From contig OY986965.1 of NCBI GenBank assembly GCA_963920575.1, positions 20,440,929 to 20,504,928 on the forward strand: a stretch of 64,000 nt of DNA. The letters run 5' to 3'. The position numbers and the translations under genes are program-made. The stretch is from Narthecium ossifragum. Its lineage: Eukaryota > Streptophyta > Magnoliopsida > Dioscoreales > Nartheciaceae. Below are positions 12,268 to 22,106 of the stretch, piece by piece. Each line of letters starts with the position of its first letter. The stretch's first letter is position 1. The notes beneath the pieces were generated by a model. The model did no database searches and was not told where the DNA came from. It saw only the letters and a program-made list of their open reading frames with translations.

Positions 12268-12915
12268 TTAGTTTCCTCCTACCCAAGCTCCATCGGCTGT
12301 CAAGTTCCCCACCATAAGATCATAAGTAGTGCAAGTGTTGTAGAGGGATGGACATAGTCGGAGTGGCTCGTCCAATACCCAGCTATCATCAAGAATTCTG
12401 ACTTGGCTATGCTCCCCAGGGTGCCACTTGATTCCTAGCCTCAAGTCATCGGCAACTATGCAGATAGACTTCCAATGGTTGGACCCCCCATTAAGGCCTA
12501 GATAAGTTGGTAGAGCACCATCCCAATTATACTTGGCTTTAAATAGTTGGGTCCAGATCGAAAGCTCAGGCTTAAGGAACACCTCCGCTCGCTTTTGTTT
12601 GAGGGTCCTCTGCCATAGTCTGAAGTCCCTGACGTTGAGGCCACCAACCTCTTTGGGTTTGCATACATAGCGCCAAGCCACCTGCCCGATTCCCCCTCTG
12701 TGGCCTTTCCAAAAGAAGCTACGACATATTCTCTCTAGTGGTTTGATCACAATAGCAAGGATGCTTGAGGTTGTCATTTCATAAACTGGAATGCCTTGGA
12801 GGACATATTTCAGAAGAACTAATCTCCCTGCTTCATCGATCTTTTTCCCTTGCCAAGATACAACTTTGCTTGCTATTTTGTCAACCATGCTAGAGAAATC
12901 AGCAATGCAAAGCAT
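12268..12915 (-). pseudogene. LINE reverse transcriptase C-terminal (thumb) region
   Basis: The 215-residue frame reads MVDKIASKVVSWQGKKIDEAG, then VLQGIPVYEM, RSFFWKGHRGG, QVAWRYVCKPKEVGGLNVRD and FKAKYNWDGALP. This is the conserved run downstream of the polymerase core in plant L1-like elements. It is separated from the core by stops near 12920-13170. A second LINE fragment at 50215-50830 carries the same region. Confidence 0.85.
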
Positions 12916-13119
12916 CTTGTGGCTGATTGGTGCGCCAAGATAATTCCAGGTGCCCTTGGCTTCACCAACACCCAGGATCCCGTGAATAGTAATTCTCTAG
13001 CTCTTGTCTTCTACCTTCGAAAATCTGATGCCAGACTTTGAGGGATTCACCTTGAGGCCGCTCAAAAATTTGAAGTAGAGAAGCTTTTGCTCAAGTCGCC
13101 AAGCCTCCAAACAAGTGGA

Positions 13120-14202
13120 TCAAGTGACAATCAAACATTCATCGGCCTAAGAGAGATGGGAGAGGGAGAAGTCCTATCACCGGAAGTTGAGACCTTCCAA
13201 CCAATAGCTGGACTTGTCCAGTATGCGAGAGAGCACTTCCTGCACAAGAAGAAACAAGTAAGGTGAGAGGGGGTCGCCTTGTCGCAATCCGCATTTAGGA
13301 ATCACGCGGCCCTGCACTCCGCCATTGACGATGAAGGAATATTTGGTTCCCCTGACACAACACATCATTCAATGAATCCAAGTGAGAAGAAAGCTCATCT
13401 TCTTCATAGTTTCCTCCAAGAAATCCCAACGGACCATGTCAAAGGCAGACATCATGTCGACTTTGAGAACCATTAAACTCCTCGTCTTGGGTACGCTAGC
13501 CATATAATGCATTACCTCATTGGTAGCTGCGATACTATCGAAGATGCTCCTGCCTTGGATAAAAGTAGATTGCTCAGAACTGATCACATCCTGTAGAACC
13601 CTCTCCAATCGGTTAGCTAGGATAGATGTCACAACCAGCTTATACCCAACATTGAAGAGGCTGATTGGTCGAAAATCTTTAACATTCCTTGGATACTTGT
13701 ATTTCGAGACCAGGGATATGAAGGTCTCATACCAGGAGGGTGGAAGCCGACAGTTAAGGAAAGAACCCATTACCAAATCAATGAAATCAGCTCCTACCAC
13801 ATCCCAATTGTGAATAAAGAACTTCGCTGGTAGGCCATCGGACCCAGGGCATTTGTTCCTGGCCATAGCAAAAACAGTGCACTTGACTTCTTTGATGGTG
13901 ACATTTGCAATCAGCGTAGTGTGCCATTCCATAGGGACTGAAGGCATTTCAAAGTCTATCTTATCCTGGAGGCCACCTAAATCATGCCAAACCTTGCTGT
14001 AATGATCCTGCAATACTCGGCGTATCCCAGCTGAATCTGTGTATACATCTCCATCAGAGCTGACTATTTCCTTAATGCGTGATCTATGCCTCCTGCCAGC
14101 AACCATCTGGTGGAAGAAAGATGTGTTGCGATCGCCAGTGACAATCCAGTCCTTCCTCACTCTTTGGGAAGCTTTGGATTATTGCTTAGTTGTGATCACT
14201 TC
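13120..14202 (-). pseudogene. LINE reverse transcriptase core, interrupted
   Basis: Frames at 14160-13369 and 13368-13177 carry the core motifs. They are WIVTGDRNTSFFH, KCPGSDGLPAKFF, NVKDFRPISLFNVGYK, STFIQGRSIFDSI, VLKVDMMSAFDMVRWDFL (with the first catalytic Asp) and [14 protein letters not shown]. Further on, near 13120-13155, the catalytic YADD box reads as a stop followed by ADE in the frame SHLS-stop-ADECLIV. The polymerase is therefore inactive on two counts. Upstream to 14202 the minus frame continues with KASQRVRKDW after a stop. Confidence 0.88.
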
Positions 14203-14335
14203 CCATTCATATGCTTGAATGAACTCATTGATCTTGAGTTCGTAGGCAATAAGTACACCTGGACCAATCGTCAGGGGGCTAAAATTCTTGAACGCCTTAA
14301 TAGGGCACTATGTAATCAGATTGCTAGTACGCCAC
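14200..14335 (+). pseudogene. inverted piece of LINE endonuclease domain
   Basis: On the plus strand this short stretch translates as CLNELIDLEFVGNKYTWTNR, then ILERLNRALCN. This is the typical C-terminal part of the LINE apurinic-like endonuclease, with the F-T-W-x-N motif and E-R-L-D/N-R-A. The rest of the LINE is on the minus strand on both sides. The piece is therefore inverted relative to its neighbours and lies between the endonuclease start (about 14525-14340) and the polymerase (from 14202 down). Confidence 0.75.
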
Positions 14336-14722
14336 CTTGCTTCCCACGCGTTGGCACCAGGAACGTACCCCAAAAGTCGCCGAGCTTACCCTTCACCCAA
14401 CTGAAGCTAATGTTGTCTATTAGGACATCTAGTAACAAAATGAGAGCTGGATAATCATGAACTCTGTGAAGCTTGAAACAAGTCTGGGCAACACGTCCAG
14501 GGCTTGCTCCTCTAACATTCTAGAAGATCAGCTGCATTGGGAACCTTGTAAATTAACGTCGGTTGCTCGCCCGACTGCAGGTTGTTGTGGTTTCTCCCGA
14601 GACCGACTCCTTCTTCCCCTGGACCAACTCCTTTTTCTGCGACCTCCCCGGCGAGGGCTGCTCCCTTGAGGTCGCGCATCTTCTTCCTCTCCTAAGTCAT
14701 CCGACGAGAGGAGGAGTGGCAT
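14336..14722 (-). pseudogene. LINE ORF1 tail and endonuclease start
   Basis: Minus-strand 14722-14528 gives a basic, arginine/serine-rich tail (SSPRRGGRRKRSWSRGRRSR) typical of LINE ORF1 C termini. It ends NLQGSQ. In another frame from about 14530 comes NVRGAS, then CFKLHRVHDYPALILLLDVL and WVKGKLGDFWGTF. This corresponds to the N-terminal strand-helix of the endonuclease, normally preceded by Trp. Frameshifts separate the two parts. Confidence 0.6.
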
Positions 14723-14754
14723 TCTCTCTCTCCGCTATCTAAGGGACAGTGGTT

Positions 14755-14771
14755 GGGGGGGGGGGGGGGGG
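14755..14771 (+). repeat. poly-G tract, 17 nt
   Basis: An uninterrupted run of 17 G lies inside the LINE ORF1 remnant. A second such run, of 19 G, is at 53699-53717. Both are rare for plant DNA and are common places for length errors in assembly. Confidence 0.9.
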
Positions 14772-14836
14772 ACTCTCAGCTTCGAGCGCCAAAACCAGCC
14801 ATTTGAAACCGGTTTCATGGGTGGTGTCCAAAACTT

Positions 14837-15660
14837 CTACGTTACTGAGATCCATATCGCTAACTTCGCCTTGGTGAGCTTCCCGATAGTGTCGGAAGTG
14901 GTGGCAACTGCAAAGCCGATCACGTCGTGGACAGCAGGGTCTGTGACCTCGTGAATGGAGGACTCCATCGACTTTACAAGTGGGCCAAACCAGTTAGAGG
15001 AGGTTGTGGCCTGCTTGGAGCTTCTAGCCCAGACCTTCTCAAGTTGGGCTTTAGGATGGTAGCCCGGTCCAATAAGTGGAGAGGCACCAGAAGCTTCGCC
15101 AGTTGTATAAGAAGCTGGTTGTCGGGAAGCTTCTATGGCTTCTTTGTTTTTTTCCCCCACTCCCGTCCCCGGTCACGGTTGTCGTGATCCTGGTAGGACT
15201 GCCATGCCTCTGATGATGGTCCTCCGCTGTAGTCGGTCGTTGGCTGGCGTGCTGGTGGCATGGTGCGATTAGTGACGCGTGTGAGGTTTTGACACCCCTT
15301 CTCCTGCGGCGCACACATCCCCAGGCGCGGCTGGCTTGCGCCTCGGGAATCCCGCGCGCCCTCGTCGGACGACGTGCCACTCATTGGTGGCTCTCGCGAT
15401 CAACTCCGGTGACTTGATCTCCTTCCATCTCTTGGGTTTTGCCCCTTTTAAAGCCTAGGGAGGGCCATCGTCTCCCATCATCTGCGAACCAACCCTAGCG
15501 CTTCCTCCTTCCTCCATTTCAATTGCCGATGTAGCTACCTCCCTCCAGCAGGAGCTGGCACCATGTCCGATCCACGCACAATGGTGGCATATGGTAACAT
15601 TCTCATCCACAAACTCCACCAGCCGTCGAGTTTATGCATAAAGACTGCTCCGTCAATTGT
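14837..15660 (-). pseudogene. LINE ORF1 C-terminal half with CCHC zinc knuckle
   Basis: In minus-strand order, about 15635-15540 reads RRLVEFVDENVTICHHCAWI followed by GHGASSCW. This is a CX2CX4HX4C zinc knuckle and matches the usual LINE ORF1 arrangement after its DUF4283 domain. Proline- and arginine-rich sequence in shifting frames follows to 15051. A 107-residue frame then spans 15160-14837 (VWARSSKQATTSSNWFGPLV). The matching N-terminal DUF4283 region is not here; a fragment of that type lies at 20895-21565. Confidence 0.65.
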
Positions 15661-15718
15661 TAAGAAATAAATCACAAGAAATTATATATAAGTCCAAATA
15701 TTCTAAACATTTAATATA

Positions 15719-15860
15719 TGAGAACCTGTTCCTCCAACCTGGTCCGACCGCGGTAGATCGAGGGTCTGATTTGCGGTTTGGCTCAATTGGCCTTTCTTTG
15801 CGATCGGTTGATCGCATTAATGTTTTTGGAGCCCAAGGGCAATTTGGTAAAGAGGAGGAG
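15719..15860 (+). repeat. truncated 5' LTR of the gypsy remnant
   Basis: From TGAGAACCTG at 15719 the sequence matches the start of the LTR at 16937. Both run through CCGCGGTAGATCGAGGGTCT, then ttgatcgcat and tgtttttgga, to gcaatttggtaaa near 15852. After about 140 bp the match ends and degenerate internal retrotransposon sequence begins. This fits a 5' LTR whose remaining 2.7 kb and most of the internal region were deleted. Confidence 0.75.
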
Positions 15861-16936
15861 ACGGAATACCGACAGATAGCAGGCTCGCTCAATACAACCT
15901 CTTTCTAGTGCCAGAGTGAATGACATGGCATGACAGACTTTATCACCAGGATATAAAGGATGCCGAGGAGACTTCACATGATTTGGGTCATTATTGCCCG
16001 ATTGACCATATCAGCACATATATTATCTATGAGGAGTACAGATGCCGCAGAGCAGGTCACATGTCAGAGAGGTGATCACATTGTGTGATGCTTCAGCTTC
16101 TATCATTTCAGATCATGATTCCATATTCATAGACAGATTATAGCAGAGCTTCTTGCGGCACAGATGGACAGACGGTCAGAGAGGACCATCCAGATCTCTA
16201 GTGACGTGCTTCGAGCACGTATTATTGATGAAGATGTCAGACGATGAGATCACATCCCATGTTGGAGTTCGCCTACCTCAATAGTTGACAGCTCAGCATC
16301 GACGTTGCACCGTTTGAGGCAGAGTACGGCATCTCACGCTGTCTTTCTACATGTTGGACAGACCTTGCAGAGGCTTCGTCATCCAATTTTCGGGAGATCA
16401 ACACAGATCAGGTCAGGCTTGACAGAAGACTTTGTACATATAAGATATGACAGTCATTGGATTTCATAGTTGGCGACAGAGTGTCCTTCCGGATGATACA
16501 ACGCAAAGATCTAGTCAGTTTTGGCAGCATAGTTTTCGAGGAGACATCGTTCAGTTTCGTCGTACACAGTTAAACTTGATGATGTGAGCATGGGCCAAGT
16601 GTAAAGCACAGGAGAGCAGCCAGTTCAGATTCTTGGCAGGAGAGACCATTCTAGAGAGACAAGACGGTTTCGTCAGCTTTAGTGCTCTTGAGGTGCAGAG
16701 GTGTTGTGGGGGTGACTTGGGAGCGCTGGAGGCGCATGTGCAGAGTGTCCCAAGTGGTTCCTACCCCGGAGTATATCTTCTGTTGTGGGCGTTGGTGCCC
16801 TTTGTTTGTGTGGTCGCTCATGTTATGAGCTTGCTAACTTTCTTGACTTGTGCAGTTGTGTTTTGTTTTTGTTTATTGTTTTCGGCCCTACTCTTATCGA
16901 ATTTCGGGACGAAATTTCTGTAAGGGTGATAGGTTC
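15861..16936 (+). pseudogene. Ty3/gypsy chromovirus-like internal region, 3' part, degenerate
   Basis: Short translated islands follow the order of a gypsy integrase end. Near 16165-16240 comes TDGQSERTIQ..LRA, as in integrase C termini. Near 16290-16330 is a VAPFEAEYG-like block (usually APYEALYGR). Near 16370-16500 is the QIRSGLTEDF...YDSHW region. QPVQILGRRDHS near 16615-16660 then resembles the segment that leads into a chromodomain. Just before the 3' LTR the sequence AATTTCGGGACGAAATTTCT (16900-16919) is the widespread pre-LTR box of Tekay/Del-type chromoviruses. Many stops and frameshifts make it non-coding. Confidence 0.75.
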
Positions 16937-19820
16937 TGAGGACCCATTCCTCCAACCTGCTTCGACCGCGGTAGATCGAGGGTCTGGTTTTGTGGTTTGG
17001 CTCGGTTGGTCTTTCTTTGCTATCGATTGATCGCATCGATGTTTTTGGACCCCAATATCAATTTGGTAAATTGCCCTTTGACGATTACTTTCACACCCGT
17101 GTAGTATACACACTGCCTTGTATTGATGTATGTGATTGATTAGAACCTTAGGGGCGCTTCCGATCGGAAGATCGGAGTTCGATCGGAGAAGATCGAATCG
17201 GACGACCGAGATTAGATCTCAGCTTTAGTAGAAAACCTCGTTTCTCTCTTCCCTTTTGTTTTCTTTTTTTTCCTCTTCCTTCCCCTGGTTACCCGTGATC
17301 CCCTTTCTTCTCCCTCGCTCGCGACCGCGCCGGCCCTCTTCCTCCTCCGGAGCTCCTTCGCCATCACCGCCGGCCACATCCCTCCCGAGCTCTCCTCGTC
17401 CTTTCCTTTCCCCCGATACCATGTGGCCTCGCCTTCCCTCTTCTTCCCTTCTCTTCCCATCACGCGTGAACGACAGACTCCCGGTGATATGGAGGCGGTG
17501 GCGGCGAGGGCCTACTCCTTCCTTCCCTTCCCTTCCCGCGGCAGCTCTTCTCCCCCTATCTTCCTTCTTCTCCGACAATGGCTGTGGGTAAGGAAGTGCC
17601 CGGTGGACTCCCAGCGACTCCATGCAGCTCTCTGGTGAGCTGGAGACGACGACGGTGATGGAGGACGGTGGATTAACGGCAGGATTAGCGTGTGAAGGTA
17701 GGGTTTCGACCTTAATCTTTGGGTTAAGCTAGATCTAGGGTTTGTTTGTTGGATCAGTGGATTTCTTTGCTTTAATTAGTTCGTTGATGCATGCTTAGTA
17801 ACTGATTGAAGCTTCATGCGATTTGATTTGGGTTTTATCTAGATTTATGCCATCTTTTCCCGGATTTTTGTCAAAGCCCTGTTTTCATGAGAGCTGAGCT
17901 GTTCGAGCTCAGATCTTGGCTCGTACATGTGTGATCTCGTCTTATCATCAGCATGAGAGTTGTAGATCCGTGGATCTACTTTCCAATCCAACTGATTTTA
18001 TAATTCTCAAAGTTTTCTACGATTTATGGTGGTTTTTCTTCGGATCTGTGATGAGACAGTAATTAGTGATTTGATTAGTGAATTCTAGGAAAGATTAGTG
18101 GTTTTCTGGTGAAATTCGATTTCAGATTGATCCAATATTTGGATACGGTGTTCCTAGCATGTTTCCCTACATCTGATCTTGTTTAATTTGAGTTTTTATT
18201 TCCTTGGATGTTAATTTGTGAAGAACTTATCCTCTCTAACTTAAGGTTATTGTAGAAATATGGACTAGTGTAATTTAATGGATTCCGATGTTTTCCTCAT
18301 GTTTGATTCTTCGGAAATTATGGAATTTATATTCCTAGCATCATCTAGGGCTTACATGCTTAGATGGGTAAAGCCTAGACAGCTAATTGCATGTTTTCAG
18401 CATGTTAGTAATTATTAACTCTTTTTCTCGTTTCAGCTTTAATTTGCTAATCATGTATCCTATGCTTATGTGAATCTTGTCTATATAGTTAAGCCCGTGT
18501 GGGGCTCGTGGTTGAACCAAGGGAGTCATGCCCCTTGGGATGTTTAGATAATTGAGCGGGCCGCTGGTGTGCCACTTGTGTTAGTTTGTTTAACTGCTTG
18601 TTATTATTATCTGGTTGGTCGGGGGGGGGTCAGGGTTGTATCCCCATTGTAGGAATTTTGGGAGACGGCAGTTTATGTCATTTTAATGCCGAAATTTAGA
18701 TTGATGTGTAGTTGCTCGTTTACGGCATGTGTTGCCGTTGTTGTGGTGGATAGATCTGTAACTACTTTAGACCATTTGCTATGTTTACCCCTTTGGCAAG
18801 CTGTAGGCTATGCCTAGCCCTGTATGTTGTGATGTCATACTGTTGTATGTTTATATTCCTGTATTTTTGTGCCTGAGCATTGCATGCATCTTGATTGCCT
18901 TAGATGCATTCTAGGTTAGGCGTGGGCGAATAGGGGTTTCGTCGATCCGTGGCTCTCGGGTAGCTCGGATCTAGCCCTATGGCTGTGGTTGGGTAGCCAG
19001 GTTTAGGGCGTGATTGTATTATTGAATTTTTTGTTTCTTGAGGATCGTTAAATAGTTGAACTAGAATATTATATTATATTGATATTGAGGTTTAGAGGTC
19101 GTGTTGTTTCTCCAATGCCAAGTGCTTAGAATTGATGTCGATGCGTTCCTGACGTGGATCCCCAAGACATGGGAATCATGTTTGGGTAAGGGTGATCCTG
19201 CATGTTACTGTTTTGTGGCCTCATGGTAACATGTTCATGAGAGAGGTTTCATGACAGGAGCCCTTGGGACATCGATAGGGTTATGGGACCCTTGGCATTC
19301 CTTAGACTTAGACGGAGAGACATCACAGTTGTTGTTTACCTTCGTTCAGTGTGCCGTAGAATAGAACTCTACTGAACTTTGTTGCTCACTCCTACTCGGG
19401 CTGCATCGGCGATACAATCCTTTTTCAGGTAGTTGCGGCATGGAGGCGGCACTCCCCTTGGTGGTGCGTGAGATCGAGCATATCATCAGTTTATCTTATT
19501 CAATTAATGTACAGCTTTAAATCTATAAATTGTAATCTGAATGAGAAATGTATTTGTATTCCAATTTGATGTAAATTGATCAGAGATTGCTGTACTTAGA
19601 GGACTTGTACTATTACTATATCTTTAAAAGTTATTTGAGTATTGTAGCAGTTAATTTGTATTATGATTTGATGATAGGATAGTTTAAATAAATTATGTAT
19701 ATTGTAATTGTGCACCATGTTGTAAAGTGAAATTTACATGGGAGGCTCTCACCGTTTGATTTTAGAGTTTAGCACCCTCACGCCTCGGATTGGATGGGTT
19801 TTCTAAGTCAGGGTGTGACA
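16937..19820 (+). repeat. 3' LTR of the gypsy remnant, copy C
   Basis: The LTR starts TGAGGACCCATTCC, right after the chromovirus pre-LTR box, and ends TCAGGGTGTGACA at 19820, giving 2884 bp with TG...CA ends. It is the only copy here that is joined to internal sequence, so it fixes the orientation of the family. Copies A, B and E are on the minus strand. It contains a GC/CT-rich segment at 17250-17640 that resembles a transcribed leader, followed by AT-richer sequence. Open frames at 17212-17638 on both strands are composition artefacts. The bases after the end are TAATATG. The bases before 15719 are TAATATA, so a TAATA target duplication shifted by 2 bp is possible. Confidence 0.85.
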
Positions 19821-20880
19821 TAATATGTGATAGAAGACTTCAGGAGCGACGACGTTCATGTTGGACACTTGGCGAGATTCCTGATGGATTGATACCAGAT
19901 TTGAAGAATATAAAGATATTCAAATGGTGGAAAACTGTTCCGTTGATATTCAGACGAATATTCATAAAAGATTCGACATAACTCCAAATATTATGAAATC
20001 TTTGGGATATGACAGATGTCTTCCTAATCTACATCTTTTGTGTTGAAAAAGTTTTGATATTCCAGATGGATTAGACCCAGTGGCGATCGGAGTAGGCTAC
20101 CAGAATTAATTCAGGAAATTTGAGTTGTAATAGAAGTCCAACTTAGCCAAAACTCTAAGTTTGGGAGTTCTCCTAGAAAATAGGGTTATGCCATCCGAAT
20201 TTCTAATTTTTTTTATCACCATCAGAGAGGGAAAAGAGAGGATTAGGGTTGTTGAAGATGGCGGAGCTACGGCATGGATCCCTAGCGTTCTTCATCGAAT
20301 CTATGGTCGCCTTCGCTCATATGAGTGGCTAATTTATTAACTTAGGGATCTCATGGAGCCTTAGGCTAACTTTTTGTATTCTTTGGTTTGAGTCATGTAC
20401 TCTTCTCAAGATATGATCCTATGAATTTGCTTTTCATTGTTAATAGAGTTGAAGGAACAGAGTTCCCTTGACGTACTTTCAATCCTACATGGTTTCTGTA
20501 ATTGATTGTAGAGATTCATATGATAGTTTTCATGTGATTTATGGTTTACTTTTGAGATAGGCTATGCTATGTTAGGATAGGTTATGCAAAGTTTATTAGG
20601 AGTAGTATAACTTAAAGTAATCGTAGGACCGGAAATAATCTATGCCAAGAAAGATAGGCTATACAATTAGGAATATAAACCTTATTTTAGGGATTCATGC
20701 ATACTTAAGAAGCTGTGAGTCCATAATGTTTAAAGAAGGAGACAAGAGGATAACTGAAGAATACAGAAAGTGAAACTAAGGTGGATTGAGTAATCCCTAG
20801 GTCTCTCTCAGTGGTTTAACAACAACTTTTACTTGCTTTTCTTAGATAGCTTTAGTTAATTCAAACTTATCATTGCTTGT
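19821..20880. other. unassigned repeat-like DNA between gypsy remnant and LINE fragment
   Basis: No domain is recognised. A 63-codon frame from 19790 crosses the LTR boundary and is not credible. Around 20220-20300 there is a leader-like stretch (gagagggaaaagagaggatt, then agatggcggagc). This is consistent with the noncoding part of a retroelement, but no termini or target duplication were identified. Confidence 0.3.
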
Positions 20881-20894
20881 TTTGTTTAGTTTCA

Positions 20895-21565
20895 CCTAAG
20901 ATTGAAATCAATTCTCAAATAGCTCCCCACTGCGCTCTTTTGAAATCAACCATGAGGGGTAGGCTAGTAGAGGATGCGATCTTGATGACTGCTTCCCGAT
21001 CAAAGAGTGTGGTGGGCAGCTCTGGTAACCTGACCCAGACCGACATCTTAGAGAAGTCCTCAGGCACTGGGCAAAAATCTTCCCTTTATCGGAGAAGGGA
21101 GAGCATCCTCCCGCCGACCGATCATGGACTCATCGTTAGAACATGCCAGAAATCCACCTCATTCGAAAACTGAAACACTAGGATTCCTCTAGCCAAATCG
21201 ATCACCTTGAAGCTATCGGTTGTACTCCACAAGGATGACAACCTTTGTTTAATGAAGTTTAATGGCATTCTCCTCCCCATGAACCTCCCAAATAAGGAGA
21301 ACTTCCATTTCCTACAACACCGGTCCAAGAGATCATCCTCCAGGACTATCTCATCAGTGTACATGGGACCAATCCTTGCTATCTCTTCATCAGAAACAAA
21401 CGGCGATCTTGGTCTAAAGGGAGCTGTTGCTGTGTAGGAGACCTTCTTTCTCACACCTCTTACATCACTAAGATGATTCCCACTCGGAGGCCATGGAGGT
21501 GGGGTATCCTGGTTAGGTATCTTCTCGACCAGAGCTCTCAGTCGCTCCTTACTTGCCATTAACAA
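20895..21565 (-). pseudogene. LINE ORF1 N-terminal fragment (DUF4283 type)
   Basis: The frame 21565-21122 reads MASKERLRALVEKIPNQD, then KWKFSLFGRFMGRRMPLNFI, SLWSTTDSFKVIDLARGILV and FSNEVDFWHVL. This is the DUF4283 domain found at the start of plant LINE ORF1. With a frame change it continues to about 20895 as FSKMSVWVRLPELPTTLFDR, AVIKIASSTSLPLMVD. A zinc knuckle would follow next in an intact protein. That part is absent here but a matching one lies at about 15600 on the same strand. The fragment may be the 5' piece of the LINE at 11251-15660, separated by the gypsy insertion. Confidence 0.82.
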
Positions 21566-22106
21566 TCGTGGAAGTCGACTAATGTTTACTCAATCGAAAT
21601 GGAGACAGAATTTAAGACCTTCACTTGATTTACACTTGAAATTTAAGACTATGTTGTTTCTTTTAAGCCATAATTCCCGGCATATGGTAGCAACATGATT
21701 TAATCCAAAGGTTTCGAGAATAAATGTAACCAATGATAACATGATTTACAATTTCATGGAAAGAGTCACGCAACTTACATAATATGTCATTTTCTTTCCA
21801 TCCCTTCTTCAAAAGCTTATCAATGGTGAAAATTTTGTTGTTAATCACCGACCAATTGAAAGATTCTTAAAATGTTATCAATGCTTTTACCTGATACACT
21901 CATTTTATTTACGAGTTTGCCACTCGTCCATTAAAAAAGCATGTATGCACCCTTGCGATGGATGCATTGTGTGGGCCTATATCATGAACGATGTAGGCAA
22001 CAAAATGCACCGGCCTGTGCTTTGGAGTCGAATGTAGGATGTTCGATCCGATATGCCCAATGGAATGGGTGTAGAAATGTAGATTTAGTTTTAAATAAAA
22101 TTCGTT
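21566..22106. other. unassigned AT-rich DNA
   Basis: No gene or repeat terminus is supported. A 35-bp phrase (gcccaatggaatg..gtagaaatgtaga) appears near 22055 and again near 22177. It may belong to the subterminal repeats of the candidate element that follows. Confidence 0.3.

Larger units (their letters stand above)
11251..15660 (-). mobile_element. degenerate LINE (L1-like non-LTR retrotransposon)
   Basis: In minus-strand order the parts are as follows. An ORF1 zinc knuckle and basic tail lie at 15660-14530. The start of an endonuclease domain reads NVRGAS... near 14525. An endonuclease piece in the opposite orientation sits at about 14200-14335. Reverse transcriptase spans about 14202-12268, an RNase H-like domain 12066-11557, and an oligo-T at 11251-11260 corresponds to the 3' poly(A). 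Each part has frameshifts or stops, so the element is dead. The domain order is standard for plant L1-type elements. No target duplication was identified. Confidence 0.85.

Noticed and set aside
11348..14454. Several plus-strand frames across the LINE region
   Set aside because: Antisense shadows of the minus-strand LINE, except the short inverted endonuclease piece at 14200-14335.
17212..17638. Long frames on both strands in a GC/CT-rich block
   Set aside because: Part of LTR copy C; low-complexity Arg/Gly/Glu- or Pro/Ser-rich translations without a domain.
20877..21173. Plus-strand frame of 98 codons
   Set aside because: It is the antisense of the LINE ORF1 fragment.
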